From assembly GCA_903922465.1 (NCBI GenBank), contig CAIXTV010000067.1, positions 1-64,000 on the forward strand: 64,000 bases of DNA. Reading direction: 5' to 3'. Both the position numbers and the translations under genes were made by a program. Source of the stretch: an uncultured bacterium. Lineage in GTDB: Bacteria; Bacteroidota; Bacteroidia; Bacteroidales; CAIXTV01. Shown piece after piece: positions 21,094 to 30,560 of the stretch. A model generated the notes under the pieces. The model saw only the letters and a list, made by a program, of their open reading frames with translations. It was not told where the DNA came from and did no database searches. Position 1 is the stretch's first letter; each line of letters begins with the position of its first letter.

Positions 21094-22335
21094 TCAAATA
21101 CTTTTATCCTTCAGAAACTCCATAAGACTTTCCATATTAGGTTTCACTGCTTGTGGAATGGAAATGATTTTCTGAACTGAATTGAGGTCTTTCAATCCAC
21201 TTCCGGTAAGCAGAACCACCACCTTTTCTTTATCATTAAATAAGCCTTTTTCTTTATACTGTAGCATTCCGGCAAAAGCAGCGGCAGCAGCAGGTTCTGA
21301 GAAGATGCCTGTGTTTTGGCTTAATAAAGCAGAAGCCTTGAGGATATCTTCATCACTTACAATACATGATTCACCTGAATAGGTTGAGAGAAATTGTTTT
21401 GCCATGAAGAAGTTTCGGGGAATATCCACGGAAATAGAATCGGCTATGGTATTTGAAGGGATAGATTCAAAGACCGAAGTTTTCAGGTTATGAACAATAT
21501 TACAACTTCCCTTGGCTTGTACGGCAACAATCACCGGCATTTTCTCAATAATCCCAATGCGAAGCAAATCTTCAAAGCCTTTATAAACGCCTGATATAAT
21601 TACTCCATCTCCCACCGGAACAAATATTTTATCTGGAATTTGTTGTTGCAATTGATCATACAATTCAAAAGAAACGGTTTTCTTTCCTTCAATAGTTAAT
21701 GGATTAAACGCAGTGTTTCTGTTATACCATCCGAAATCCTTTGAGGCTTCTATACTTAAATCGAATGCCATATCGTAATTTCCATCAACAGGAACAAGGG
21801 TTGCTCCGTACATTACTATCTGTGTAAGCTTTGCCTTGGGAGCCGATGCAGGAGCAAAGATGATGGCTTTCTGTTTTTGCGATGCACAAATACCTGCCAA
21901 AGAAGAACCAGCATTACCAGTAGAGGCTGCCACCAGTGTGTTGATATTATGCTCCTTTGCATAAGCAGAAACTATAGAAGATGCCCTGTCTTTAAAAGAA
22001 AAAGTAGGGTTTTGTGAATCGTCTTTCAAATACAATTGAAATCCTAAAGCATCCTCGTTTAATTGGTCAACTTTATAGAGAGGAGTTTCTCCTACCTTAA
22101 GAAAGCTAAAACTTTCCTTATGATTGATAGGTAAAACATCGAAGAATAAGTTCGCTTTTAATTGTTCAAAAGAAAACTTTTGAAGACTTTCGTAATCATA
22201 TATAGTTTTAAGTACTCCAAGCGGAGGTTGATTAGGTAATTGATTACTGCTGCATTCGGGACAGAGATATACTATTTCTTCGGCAGGAATTTGTTTTCCA
22301 CAATCAACACATTCATATATATACTTAGCCTTCAT
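21094..22335 (-). CDS. Threonine synthase-like PLP enzyme with N-terminal zinc-ribbon
   Basis: YECVDCGKQIPAEEIVYLCPEC; PLP lysine motif NPTFSFKDRASS; STGNAGSSLAG. Confidence 0.85.
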   Translation of the reverse strand: MKAKYIYECVDCGKQIPAEEIVYLCPECSSNQLPNQPPLGVLKTIYDYESLQKFSFEQLKANLFFDVLPINHKESFSFLKVGETPLYKVDQLNEDALGFQLYLKDDSQNPTFSFKDRASSIVSAYAKEHNINTLVAASTGNAGSSLAGICASQKQKAIIFAPASAPKAKLTQIVMYGATLVPVDGNYDMAFDLSIEASKDFGWYNRNTAFNPLTIEGKKTVSFELYDQLQQQIPDKIFVPVGDGVIISGVYKGFEDLLRIGIIEKMPVIVAVQAKGSCNIVHNLKTSVFESIPSNTIADSISVDIPRNFFMAKQFLSTYSGESCIVSDEDILKASALLSQNTGIFSEPAAAAAFAGMLQYKEKGLFNDKEKVVVLLTGSGLKDLNSVQKIISIPQAVKPNMESLMEFLKDKSI

Positions 22336-22350
22336 TTTTTTCGAGTATGA

Positions 22351-23829
22351 TTATAATGATTTAAGAACGCCGGTGGCTTCGTTAAATTCGTTAATCATTT
22401 CGTCCCATTTGTTGGCTTGTTGCAGCATGTTGTCCCAAATGGTACGGTCGTACCAGAGTTGATTCAGGTCGTCGATTTCCTTTGCCTGTTGTTCAACCCA
22501 AGTAAAATATTTAAGATTATGAATGGCTTTACGATCGTAATAATTCAGTTCTTTCAGATGGTCGGTTCCTTGTCCCAACAAACATTTTTCCATGTCTTTT
22601 ACTGCCTGAGTCGAATTGTAAGCACCTTTTTCAAGGGTTAATTCTTCCAAACGGGATTGGTACATTTCTGCAGAATCGGTGGCAAGGGTAAGAATGATAT
22701 CGTCATTTGTCATTTCGTAATATTTAGCTGCTTTAATGGCTGAAAGCATATTGGAAATGCCCGAAATACCAAGCAATCCCAGAGAATCAACAAAGCTTGC
22801 ATCAAGTCCTAATGAGCGAAGATAGTTTTTACCATCGGCTTCGTTGAACAAACGGAAGATGCGCATACAATCTTCATCGTCAATGGCGGTTATCATATCG
22901 GTGTTTTTAGCATTATGCACCCAAGGGACATGCTTGTCGCCAATACCTTCGATACGATGTCCCCCAAAACCATTGTTCAAAAGCGTTGGACATTGAAGGG
23001 CTTCGGAGGCCACAATTTTCATCTGAGGGAATTGTTTTTTCAGATAATCGCCAGCCCCAATCGTTCCGGCAGAACCTGTTGCCGAAACATAAGCAGCCAG
23101 TTTTCCATTGGCAGATTTCAATTTGTTGAACACTTCCTCTGCTGCAGGGGCGGTAACATTGTAATGCCAGCAAGGATTCCCGAATTCATCAAACTGGTTA
23201 AAAATGACACAATCGGGACGGTTGCGGCGAATATCCCAACAAGCATCGTAAATTTCCTTTACATTCGATTCACAGCCGGGGGTGGCAATCACTTCGGCAC
23301 CAATTTCTTTTAACCATGAAAAACGTTCCTTACTCATCTCTTCGGGGAGGATAGCCACAGCCGTAACCCCCATCAAATAAGAATCGAATGCGCCGCCACG
23401 GCAATAATTACCTGTGCTGGGCCAAACAGCTTTATGGTAAGTAGGATCGAACTCCCCTGTGAGAATGCGAGGGGCAAGGCAACCATAGGCAGCACCCACT
23501 TTATGTGCTCCGGTAGGGAAATATTTCCCAACAAGCAACACAATTCTTGCTTTCACTCCGGTGATTTCAGAAGGGATTTCGATGTAATTCACATTGCCAT
23601 ATAAGCCACCCTTGGCTATAGGTTCGTTTTTCCAGGTAATGCGAAACAGGTTGGCAGGATGTTTATCCCAAAGACCAATTGTTTTCAGGGTAGCTTTAAT
23701 TTTATCGGGAACGAGTTCGGGATTGCGCATTTGAGCAAAAGTAGGCAACACTATTTTCCTCTCACGGAAGCGATCGACAGCTTTTTTCAGTACGTCAGGA
23801 TTTACAACTTTGTCGGATATAGTTATCAT
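22351..23829 (-). CDS. PLP-dependent beta-family (TrpB/cysteine-synthase-like) enzyme of a purine/selenium-cluster type
   Basis: FPTGAHKVGAAYGCLAPRI, WPSTGNYCRGGAFDSYLMG, SATGSAGTIGAGDYL, NNGFGGHRIEGIGDKHVPW. Confidence 0.75.
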   Translation of the reverse strand: MITISDKVVNPDVLKKAVDRFRERKIVLPTFAQMRNPELVPDKIKATLKTIGLWDKHPANLFRITWKNEPIAKGGLYGNVNYIEIPSEITGVKARIVLLVGKYFPTGAHKVGAAYGCLAPRILTGEFDPTYHKAVWPSTGNYCRGGAFDSYLMGVTAVAILPEEMSKERFSWLKEIGAEVIATPGCESNVKEIYDACWDIRRNRPDCVIFNQFDEFGNPCWHYNVTAPAAEEVFNKLKSANGKLAAYVSATGSAGTIGAGDYLKKQFPQMKIVASEALQCPTLLNNGFGGHRIEGIGDKHVPWVHNAKNTDMITAIDDEDCMRIFRLFNEADGKNYLRSLGLDASFVDSLGLLGISGISNMLSAIKAAKYYEMTNDDIILTLATDSAEMYQSRLEELTLEKGAYNSTQAVKDMEKCLLGQGTDHLKELNYYDRKAIHNLKYFTWVEQQAKEIDDLNQLWYDRTIWDNMLQQANKWDEMINEFNEATGVLKSL

Positions 23830-23859
23830 GGTATAAATTTCAGTTCTTTAATGAGAGAA

Positions 23860-23867
23860 CAAAAGTA
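23860..23867 (-). promoter_or_regulatory. Bacteroidota-type -7 element on minus strand (TACTTTTG; + strand CAAAAGTA)
   Basis: Located 31 bp upstream of the 23829 start; array C begins ~50 bp further upstream. Confidence 0.5.
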
Positions 23868-23918
23868 CTTAATTCCTGTGTCATCACAATATAAATTAAG
23901 CTCCATTCTTCATATTTC

Positions 23919-24170
23919 TGTCACTTGCTATTTAACGACCATCAACAGTCATAAAACGACTGTCACTTCTCATTTAACGACCATCAACAGTCATAAAACG
24001 ACTGTCACTTCTCATTTAACGACCGTCAACAGTCATAAAACGACTGTCACTTCTCATTTAACGACCGTCAACAGCTATAAAACGACTGTCACTTCTCATT
24101 TAACGACCGTCAACAGTCATAAAACGACTGTCACTTCACATTTAATGACCATCAACAGTAATAAAACGAA
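23919..24170 (+). repeat. Array C: 12 units of a 21-bp repeat as a 42-bp alternating dimer
   Basis: TGTCACTTCTCATTTAACGAC | CATCAACAGTCATAAAACGAC alternates with near identity. Confidence 0.97.
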
Positions 24171-24294
24171 TGTTAACTGAAAAGTATTTTCAAAAAAAGG
24201 TATTTTCAATTTTGCCTTATCTTCATAATTGTTGAAGATTAAAAAACTAGCCCCTGTCAAGGGTGTGATTTTTGCATCTAAATATCTGAAATAC

Positions 24295-25143
24295 CTATCT
24301 TGAATAAGTAATCATTACATCTTTTGGATGTATGCTTAATACTGGATAAGGTGAACGATTTACCAATTGTTGTGCATAGGTGCCTAAAATGAAACTATAG
24401 GTGCTTTTTTCCTGTTCGGTCATTATTGAAATTAAATTAGCATCCATTTTTTCGCAATGTTTAATAATGTCTTCGGTTGCATTTTCAGATCTGATAATTT
24501 CAACCTGATGTTTAATATTCTTTGCATAAAGGGATTTTTCAACCTGATCAACATAAACTTCTGTTCTTTTAGCTAAAGCTTTAATTTTTGATGTAATAAC
24601 TCCAAGAATAAAAATTTCAGCATGATAATGTTTGGCTAATTCGAGAGTGAAAGGTACTTTTTGACGTGTTTGATCAGAGCTATCGATAGGGAGCACTATG
24701 CCTTTGAGGGGTTTCTTGACATTGACTCCTCCTCTGATGGTTACAGTAGGACAATGCGATGAAGCAATTATTCTATTGGCATTACTTCCAATAAATATTT
24801 CTTCAAAGCCTGAGGAACCGTGGGTTCCGGTTACAATTAAAAATGCATTTTTTTCTTTTGCTTCTGAAACGACTTCTTTATAAACTTTCCCTTCTCTGAT
24901 TTTATAGGATAATTTATTAGTAGTAAGTTTAGGTTGGTACTTTTTAATAAGTTCTTCGAAACGATGATTTACAATGTCTTCTATTTTCTCACCTTTATCT
25001 TTAATCAATTCGCTTCTGCTGTTATTGCTTTTAACCCAAAGCAATTCAATGTCATGTTTTGTTTTGGCAGCCATGTCAAGCGCATGTTCAAATGCATTTA
25101 TCGAGCATTCTGAGAAGTCAATGGGAACAATAATTTCTTCCAT
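24295..25143 (-). CDS. Universal stress protein, tandem UspA domains
   Basis: IIVPIDFSECSINAFEHAL; GTHGSSGFEEIFIGSNANRIIASSHCPTVTIR; second Usp domain. Confidence 0.9.
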   Translation of the reverse strand: MEEIIVPIDFSECSINAFEHALDMAAKTKHDIELLWVKSNNSRSELIKDKGEKIEDIVNHRFEELIKKYQPKLTTNKLSYKIREGKVYKEVVSEAKEKNAFLIVTGTHGSSGFEEIFIGSNANRIIASSHCPTVTIRGGVNVKKPLKGIVLPIDSSDQTRQKVPFTLELAKHYHAEIFILGVITSKIKALAKRTEVYVDQVEKSLYAKNIKHQVEIIRSENATEDIIKHCEKMDANLISIMTEQEKSTYSFILGTYAQQLVNRSPYPVLSIHPKDVMITYSR

Positions 25144-25242
25144 AAATTTAGTTTTAAAATTATACGTTATTACTATAAAAAGGTTGCTTTAAATTTGATT
25201 TTATTTCAGTGTGTAAATGTATATGTTTTTTTGTTTGCATCA

Positions 25243-26823
25243 CTATTTTGGAAGAAATATTTCTGGTAATACAAACTTCTTTTCGTAACTTTTTAGGCCT
25301 TTTAACAAATACAGCAATATTTTGTCGGCTGACTGTTGATTTCTTTTCACAAGAATGGTGTCAATTGCTATAACAGAATCAAAGACTAATCCTTCTAATA
25401 TTGAAGGTGAACGTGCGTCATGGTCTGACACCAGAAAATAAGCATCATCCCCTAAGTGAATTCCACCTCTAGCGCGGTTTATCCATGCATATTTGTGAAT
25501 TTTATCGAGGTTTCCAATCAGAATCATTTTCTTATTTGTTTTTCTTGCAATATAATAATCCTGATTAGCTCCTGGAAACCAACGCCATGAAAGTATTAAT
25601 GCATCGGGTCGTACTCTTTTTTGCTCTACTAATATATTATTAATCAGAATAAATTTTTCGCCTGCTTGCTTCCATCCAAAGATATCAAGGGTGAAGTCTT
25701 TTTCGGTTATTTTCAAGAGTTGAAAAAATCCTGTCTTAACTTCAATCAAGCCAATTGATATAACTATTAGAATGAACAATAATCCATATTTGATTACTTT
25801 AGGCATTAATATGTTATTAATCCTTTTTTTTTCCGCCAGAAATGCTGCCGGGATAAACAATAAACTTAAATATCCTGGAATGGACCAATGTGGCAAAGTA
25901 GTTCGAAATAAAGAGAAAAAAAGCATTAATCCGATAATTGGCAATCCGGTCAGTAATAAAAATGCAGCAATTTGTTTGTCGATAAAATTATTTTTTCTGA
26001 TTAACAAAAAGATTGATGCCCAAATAAGTACAAACACAAAAGGATTTAAATAAGCCATCTGTCCTAAAATTTCGGCACCTATATGGTTAAAAGTTATTCC
26101 TTTTTCAAAAAAGTTTACCCTGTTACCTTGAAAGTCGAAGCTGACAAAATTGTATTGGAAATTCCAGATTATTACGGGTAAAAAGATGAATATTGAAATA
26201 ATAGCCCCTAACCATACATTGAATTTCGTTAATATTTTTCTTTTGTACAGTAGGAGGTAAACAAATACACCTATCCAAATAAAAATTCCATTATATTTTG
26301 ATAGTATAGCTAGGCCAGCAGAAATACCTATCCAGATTAAAGCTTGATTCTTATTTTCCGAACTTTGATTTGCCTTAATAAAACTAAGGAAAATATAAAT
26401 ACTGATTAGCCAAAACAAAATCAAAGAACCATCGGGCAATATAAATACGCCTACAATTATGCTAAAATAGATGGATGCTACGTAAAGAAAAGAAGCATAT
26501 AGACCTGTTAGGGGATTTTTTATAAGACACCCCAGTTTATAGACTAATAAAATGTTTATTGTTCCGAAAACAACTGAAGATAAACGCAGAAAAAACTCGT
26601 TATCGAAAAGCAAATTAAATGAAAAGAGTTGCATCATCCATCCGACCATTGGTGGGTGATCGAAATGGCTTAAATCGGGATATAATGCATATGTCCAATA
26701 GTAGGCTTCATCGTTTCCTAGTTCGAGGGTGTTTGCCAAGAAGGCCCTGATTATAAGGGATATTATAATCAGTGAATACAAATATTTTTTTATTCTACGA
26801 TTTTCTTGTACCATATCAGACAT
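25243..26823 (-). CDS. ArnT/PMT-like glycosyltransferase family 39 membrane protein
   Basis: GNDEAYYWTYALYPDLSHFDHPPMVGWMMQLF near the N-terminus, multiple TM segments. Confidence 0.85.
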   Translation of the reverse strand: MSDMVQENRRIKKYLYSLIIISLIIRAFLANTLELGNDEAYYWTYALYPDLSHFDHPPMVGWMMQLFSFNLLFDNEFFLRLSSVVFGTINILLVYKLGCLIKNPLTGLYASFLYVASIYFSIIVGVFILPDGSLILFWLISIYIFLSFIKANQSSENKNQALIWIGISAGLAILSKYNGIFIWIGVFVYLLLYKRKILTKFNVWLGAIISIFIFLPVIIWNFQYNFVSFDFQGNRVNFFEKGITFNHIGAEILGQMAYLNPFVFVLIWASIFLLIRKNNFIDKQIAAFLLLTGLPIIGLMLFFSLFRTTLPHWSIPGYLSLLFIPAAFLAEKKRINNILMPKVIKYGLLFILIVISIGLIEVKTGFFQLLKITEKDFTLDIFGWKQAGEKFILINNILVEQKRVRPDALILSWRWFPGANQDYYIARKTNKKMILIGNLDKIHKYAWINRARGGIHLGDDAYFLVSDHDARSPSILEGLVFDSVIAIDTILVKRNQQSADKILLYLLKGLKSYEKKFVLPEIFLPK

Positions 26824-26939
26824 AAGCTGTTATTTAAATTCAAACGAAATAATAGAAAATATATTATTACATTAGGTCGAAATACAAGATTATGCTTCAT
26901 TAATCAAGATTTATCAATAATTTTGTCACAAAAAGAATT

Positions 26940-27362
26940 ATGAACATATCTCATATTGAACATATAGGAATTGCCGTTAGTAATCTGAGCGAAAGCATAC
27001 AATACTACGAAAACATCTTAGGTCTTAAATGCTATTCTGTTGAAGAAGTTAAGGATCAAAAAGTGAAGACAGCGTTTTTTATGGTAGGACAAACCAAAAT
27101 AGAGCTGTTAGAATCAACTGACACTGAAGGGCCGATTGGGAAATTTATTGAGAAAAAGGGAGAAGGAGTTCATCATATTGCTTTTGCAGTATCCAACATC
27201 GAAGAATCTTTAATGGAAGTGGAAAGCAATGGGGTTCTGTTGATTGATAAGACTCCTCGAAAAGGAGCCGAAGGACTGAGTATTGCCTTTTTGCATCCTA
27301 AATCAACTAAGGGCGTGCTTACCGAATTATGCGAAAATAAAAATATTGATTTGAAAGGATAA
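26940..27362 (+). CDS. mce: Methylmalonyl-CoA epimerase
   Basis: HIEHIGIAVSNLSESIQYYENILGL; GEGVHHIAFAVSNIEESL; VOC fold, 140 aa. Confidence 0.9.
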   Translation: MNISHIEHIGIAVSNLSESIQYYENILGLKCYSVEEVKDQKVKTAFFMVGQTKIELLESTDTEGPIGKFIEKKGEGVHHIAFAVSNIEESLMEVESNGVLLIDKTPRKGAEGLSIAFLHPKSTKGVLTELCENKNIDLKG

Positions 27363-27366
27363 TTAA

Positions 27367-28803
27367 ATGAATCTATTGTTCAATTCGAAAAACCTAAAGA
27401 AACTTAGCTCTAAACCGAGTGTCATCTTCTTTGTTTTGCTTTGCTTAAGTATGATTCCTTTATCCTTGTTTGCCGGCAATGTCGCACCATCTATTGGAGG
27501 CATTCGAATGGAATTCATTTTATTTGGGCTTACTTTGCTGGGTGTTGCTTTGTTTCACAATCAAACCTTTTGGGTTGCCATCATTGGTTTGGCATCTATT
27601 CTATTATATAAATTGATTTTTATTTCGGCTTATCCTTTTGCTGAACATTTCTTTGGCACGAATCCTATTGTTGCGCAGTTAAGCGACCCCAGTTTGCGGC
27701 AGGGTGAGTGGGGCATTCTTATAAACCTTCTGGGTTTATTGCTTGGCTTTGCTCTTCTTGCTAAAATATTCGAACAGTCGGGGGTTCCCAATGTATTGCC
27801 AAAGTATCTGCCCAACGATTGGAAGGGACCTTTGTTGCTGCTTGTTTTCGTATTTGTTATTTCATCTTTTCTCGATAATATTGCTGCAGCCATGATAGGG
27901 GGCACCATTGCCCTAGTGGTGTTTAAAAACAAAGTTCACATCGGATATATTGCTGCCATAGTTGCAGCAAGCAATGCGGGTGGAGCGGGAAGTATAGTAG
28001 GCGACACCACCACTACCATGATGTGGATAGACGGAGTTTCTGCTTTCAATGTTTTGCATGGTTTTGTGGCTTCGGGTGTAGCTTTGTTTATCGTGGCATG
28101 GTTTGCCGCTCATCAGCAAGATAAATATCATCGCATTACGGCCAATGCCAAACGTGGCGCCAAAGTCGATTGGATCCGCTTGCTGATTGTGGTGATGATG
28201 CTGATTGGTGCTATTGTTTCAAATGTATATTACGACATGCCTGCTCTTGGAGTTTGGGTGGCCATTTTGATAGGGGCCACTATGCGCGAAATGCCTTGGC
28301 GCGAAGTTGTTGCTTCTTTTAAAGGAACCGTTTTTCTTTTGTGTTTGGTAACGGCCGCATCTCTAATGCCTGTTGAAACATTGCCCAATGCTTCGTGGAT
28401 GACGGCCTTTATACTGGGTTTTGTTTCGGCCGTTTTCGACAATATTCCGCTTACCAAGCTTTGCCTCGATCAGGGTCATTTCGATTGGGGAATGCTTGCC
28501 TATTCGGTTGGTTTTGGGGGTTCAATGATATGGTTTGGGTCGTCGGCCGGGGTTGCCATCACCAATACTTTTCCTGAAGCTCGCAATGTGATGCTTTGGA
28601 TACGCAAGGGATGGTATATTATTTTGGCTTATATCGTTGGATTTTTTGTGCTCTACGCCACCATGGGTTGGGAACCTGCTGATAATAAAGCTCATAAAGA
28701 GCCTGCTATCGATTGCCCTGCAAAAGATTGTAAAGTAAAACTCGAAGCTCAAGCACAAATGCTTATTGAAAGCGGTAAAGTGGATAGTTTATTGAAGAAA
28801 TAA
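27367..28803 (+). CDS. NhaD/ArsB-type Na+/H+ antiporter-like membrane protein
   Basis: FLDNIAAAMIGGTIALVVF, AASNAGGAGSIVGDTTTTMMWIDG, FDNIPLTKL. Confidence 0.82.
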   Translation: MNLLFNSKNLKKLSSKPSVIFFVLLCLSMIPLSLFAGNVAPSIGGIRMEFILFGLTLLGVALFHNQTFWVAIIGLASILLYKLIFISAYPFAEHFFGTNPIVAQLSDPSLRQGEWGILINLLGLLLGFALLAKIFEQSGVPNVLPKYLPNDWKGPLLLLVFVFVISSFLDNIAAAMIGGTIALVVFKNKVHIGYIAAIVAASNAGGAGSIVGDTTTTMMWIDGVSAFNVLHGFVASGVALFIVAWFAAHQQDKYHRITANAKRGAKVDWIRLLIVVMMLIGAIVSNVYYDMPALGVWVAILIGATMREMPWREVVASFKGTVFLLCLVTAASLMPVETLPNASWMTAFILGFVSAVFDNIPLTKLCLDQGHFDWGMLAYSVGFGGSMIWFGSSAGVAITNTFPEARNVMLWIRKGWYIILAYIVGFFVLYATMGWEPADNKAHKEPAIDCPAKDCKVKLEAQAQMLIESGKVDSLLKK

Positions 28804-28960
28804 TAATATAAGCCCTTAAGTTCTAATAGCAGGTAGCTAATTAAAGCAATAAGAATTTGTGATTTACGAGCATTTGGCGAAGTCCCGAAAAAGGTTTTTA
28901 TTTGAAAATTCTGTTTTATCAATTTGAAAAGGTCTCAATTAACCAACTTCTTTTGTAAAG

Positions 28961-29335
28961 TTAGGCTATTGTAGCAACACTCCAATCTAAATTATTACAA
29001 ATTAGTATTACCGTTCGATTACCTTCTTCTTTATATACAACAACATACTGAAATTCTACTTGGCCAATATCATTTTCAATTACACCGTTTGAACGATAAT
29101 CACTATCTACTACAACACGAGCAATATCTCTTGCTGTTTTTTCTTCATCACCTCCATGTTCTGCTTCAGTTATCGCATCCCTTAAGGTATCCAAATGGGT
29201 CCTCATTGTAGCCACAACAACAACTAGATTAGGGAAGTTTGCATTCTCATCTAAACCTGCAACAGCGTTGTATCCCTTTTGTAAGGCTACAACTTCTGGG
29301 AATCTTGAAATATCAACTGCTACTTTATAAATCAT
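28961..29335 (-). CDS. Small uncharacterised protein
   Basis: 124-aa clean ORF, coding-like composition; 86 bp downstream of array D relative to its transcription. Confidence 0.7.
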   Translation of the reverse strand: MIYKVAVDISRFPEVVALQKGYNAVAGLDENANFPNLVVVVATMRTHLDTLRDAITEAEHGGDEEKTARDIARVVVDSDYRSNGVIENDIGQVEFQYVVVYKEEGNRTVILICNNLDWSVATIA

Positions 29336-29420
29336 AATCGTATTTTTTTTTGATTAAGTAATTTTTTAATTTGGGTTTATTCTTTCATTGCTTTCTTTAA
29401 GTCTTATGTGTGTGGTTTTA

Positions 29421-29567
29421 ATTCAAAACATGTCTGCATTAATTCAAAACATGTCTGCATTAATTCAAAACATGTCTGCATTAATTCAAAACATGTCTGC
29501 ATTAATTCATTTCGTGTCTGCATTGATTCATTGTATGTCTGCATTGATTCATTTTTTGACTGCTTTT
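29421..29567 (+). repeat. Array D: 7 units of a 21-bp repeat
   Basis: ATTCAAAACATGTCTGCATTA x4, then ATTCATTTCGTGTCTGCATTG and variants. Confidence 0.97.
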
Positions 29568-29889
29568 TTAAAGTAAAATCTTCAATGAACTAAATTCAAT
29601 CATTTTTGATAAAATCATCTTATCTTTTTTTTAAAGCCTCCTTTCTTTTACTATTTGAAATCATGTGATAAAAATAATATGAGAAATTTTATTGAAATGA
29701 GAATACTTCCCAAATACTTCCAAGCATCTTCTGTAAGCCAACAGCAACAAGGGTTTCAAAAAGTGATTTTTAGTGAAGATTTTTTTAGTAGAAATATTTT
29801 AATGTTTTTTAGGCTAAATCATCTTATATTTTGCCTATTCCGCACACATCATAATTTTGGAAATGAATTTGAAAAGAAGTAAGAATAAA

Positions 29890-30055
29890 CTCTAGATTCC
29901 TCTGATATTGTTTGGTTGACCCCAACTATTGTTTGGTTGGCCTCAACTATGGCCTGACGACTTGTCCCCGAGCTATTTCTTCCTCTCTATTCTCATAAAG
30001 AGCAGGGAAATTCAATTTTGCAATAATGCTTTTAAATATTCAACACTCCAAAGAA
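29890..30055 (-). repeat. Dispersed ~170-bp repeat element, copy 1 (inverted relative to 36718-36886), contains array E
   Basis: Reverse complement TTCTTTGGAGTGTTGAATA...AGAGAGGAAGAAATAGCTCGGGGACAAGTCGTCAGGCCATAGTTGAGGCCAACCAAACAATAGTTGGGGTCAACCAAACAATATCAGAGGAATCTAGAG aligns to copy 2. Confidence 0.88.
29907..29969 (+). repeat. Array E: ~3 units of a 21-bp repeat
   Basis: ATTGTTTGGTTGACCCCAACT | ATTGTTTGGTTGGCCTCAACT | ATGGCC... Confidence 0.75.
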
Positions 30056-30482
30056 CATTCTATGTTATTATGATTTTTGAAAGACAAAACTTTGAATTAA
30101 AATCAGCCCACTTAGTAACCATGATAACTTTAATTACGATATGAATTATAATTTGGAACAGACTTACATGTTTATTTCATATTAATCACAAAAAAAAATG
30201 AGAATTATTTTTTTCGAATCGATATTTTGCCTGATTTCATTGTGATTTTGGCAGCTTATTTTAATTGAGAATTATTTTTTCTCATCGAATTATACTTAAA
30301 AAACAAAGTAAGTTCAAGCCTGTCTACGCAAAATAAGTTTTAAATTAAAGCATAGAATTTTAGATATGAAATTCTATCTATCCCTTATGCCATGAGGCTT
30401 TGGCCAATTCATGCCTTTGTAGGGAAAAGAAAAAGAAAAAATATTTCTGTGAATTGATTATGATAATTAGAAACATAAGCAG

Positions 30483-30490
30483 TATATTTG
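30483..30490 (+). promoter_or_regulatory. Bacteroidota-type -7 element (TATATTTG)
   Basis: TAnnTTTG 70 bp before ATG at 30561. Confidence 0.45.
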
Positions 30491-30560
30491 CCGAATAATT
30501 GAATATTGGATTTATAAATCACAATCATATAATCTATTAACTAAATAAAAAAGAGGGAAA

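Noticed and set aside
23919-24170. CRISPR array (array C and the other 21-bp arrays)
   Set aside because: Units are contiguous or form dimers of two diverged 21-mers. There are no unique 30-40 bp spacers and no cas genes nearby.
29388-29576. Hydrophobic 62-aa ORF (MSALIQN repeats) as a type I toxin
   Set aside because: It is simply the translation of array D. No typical TM segment with charged ends and no antitoxin RNA signature that I can support.
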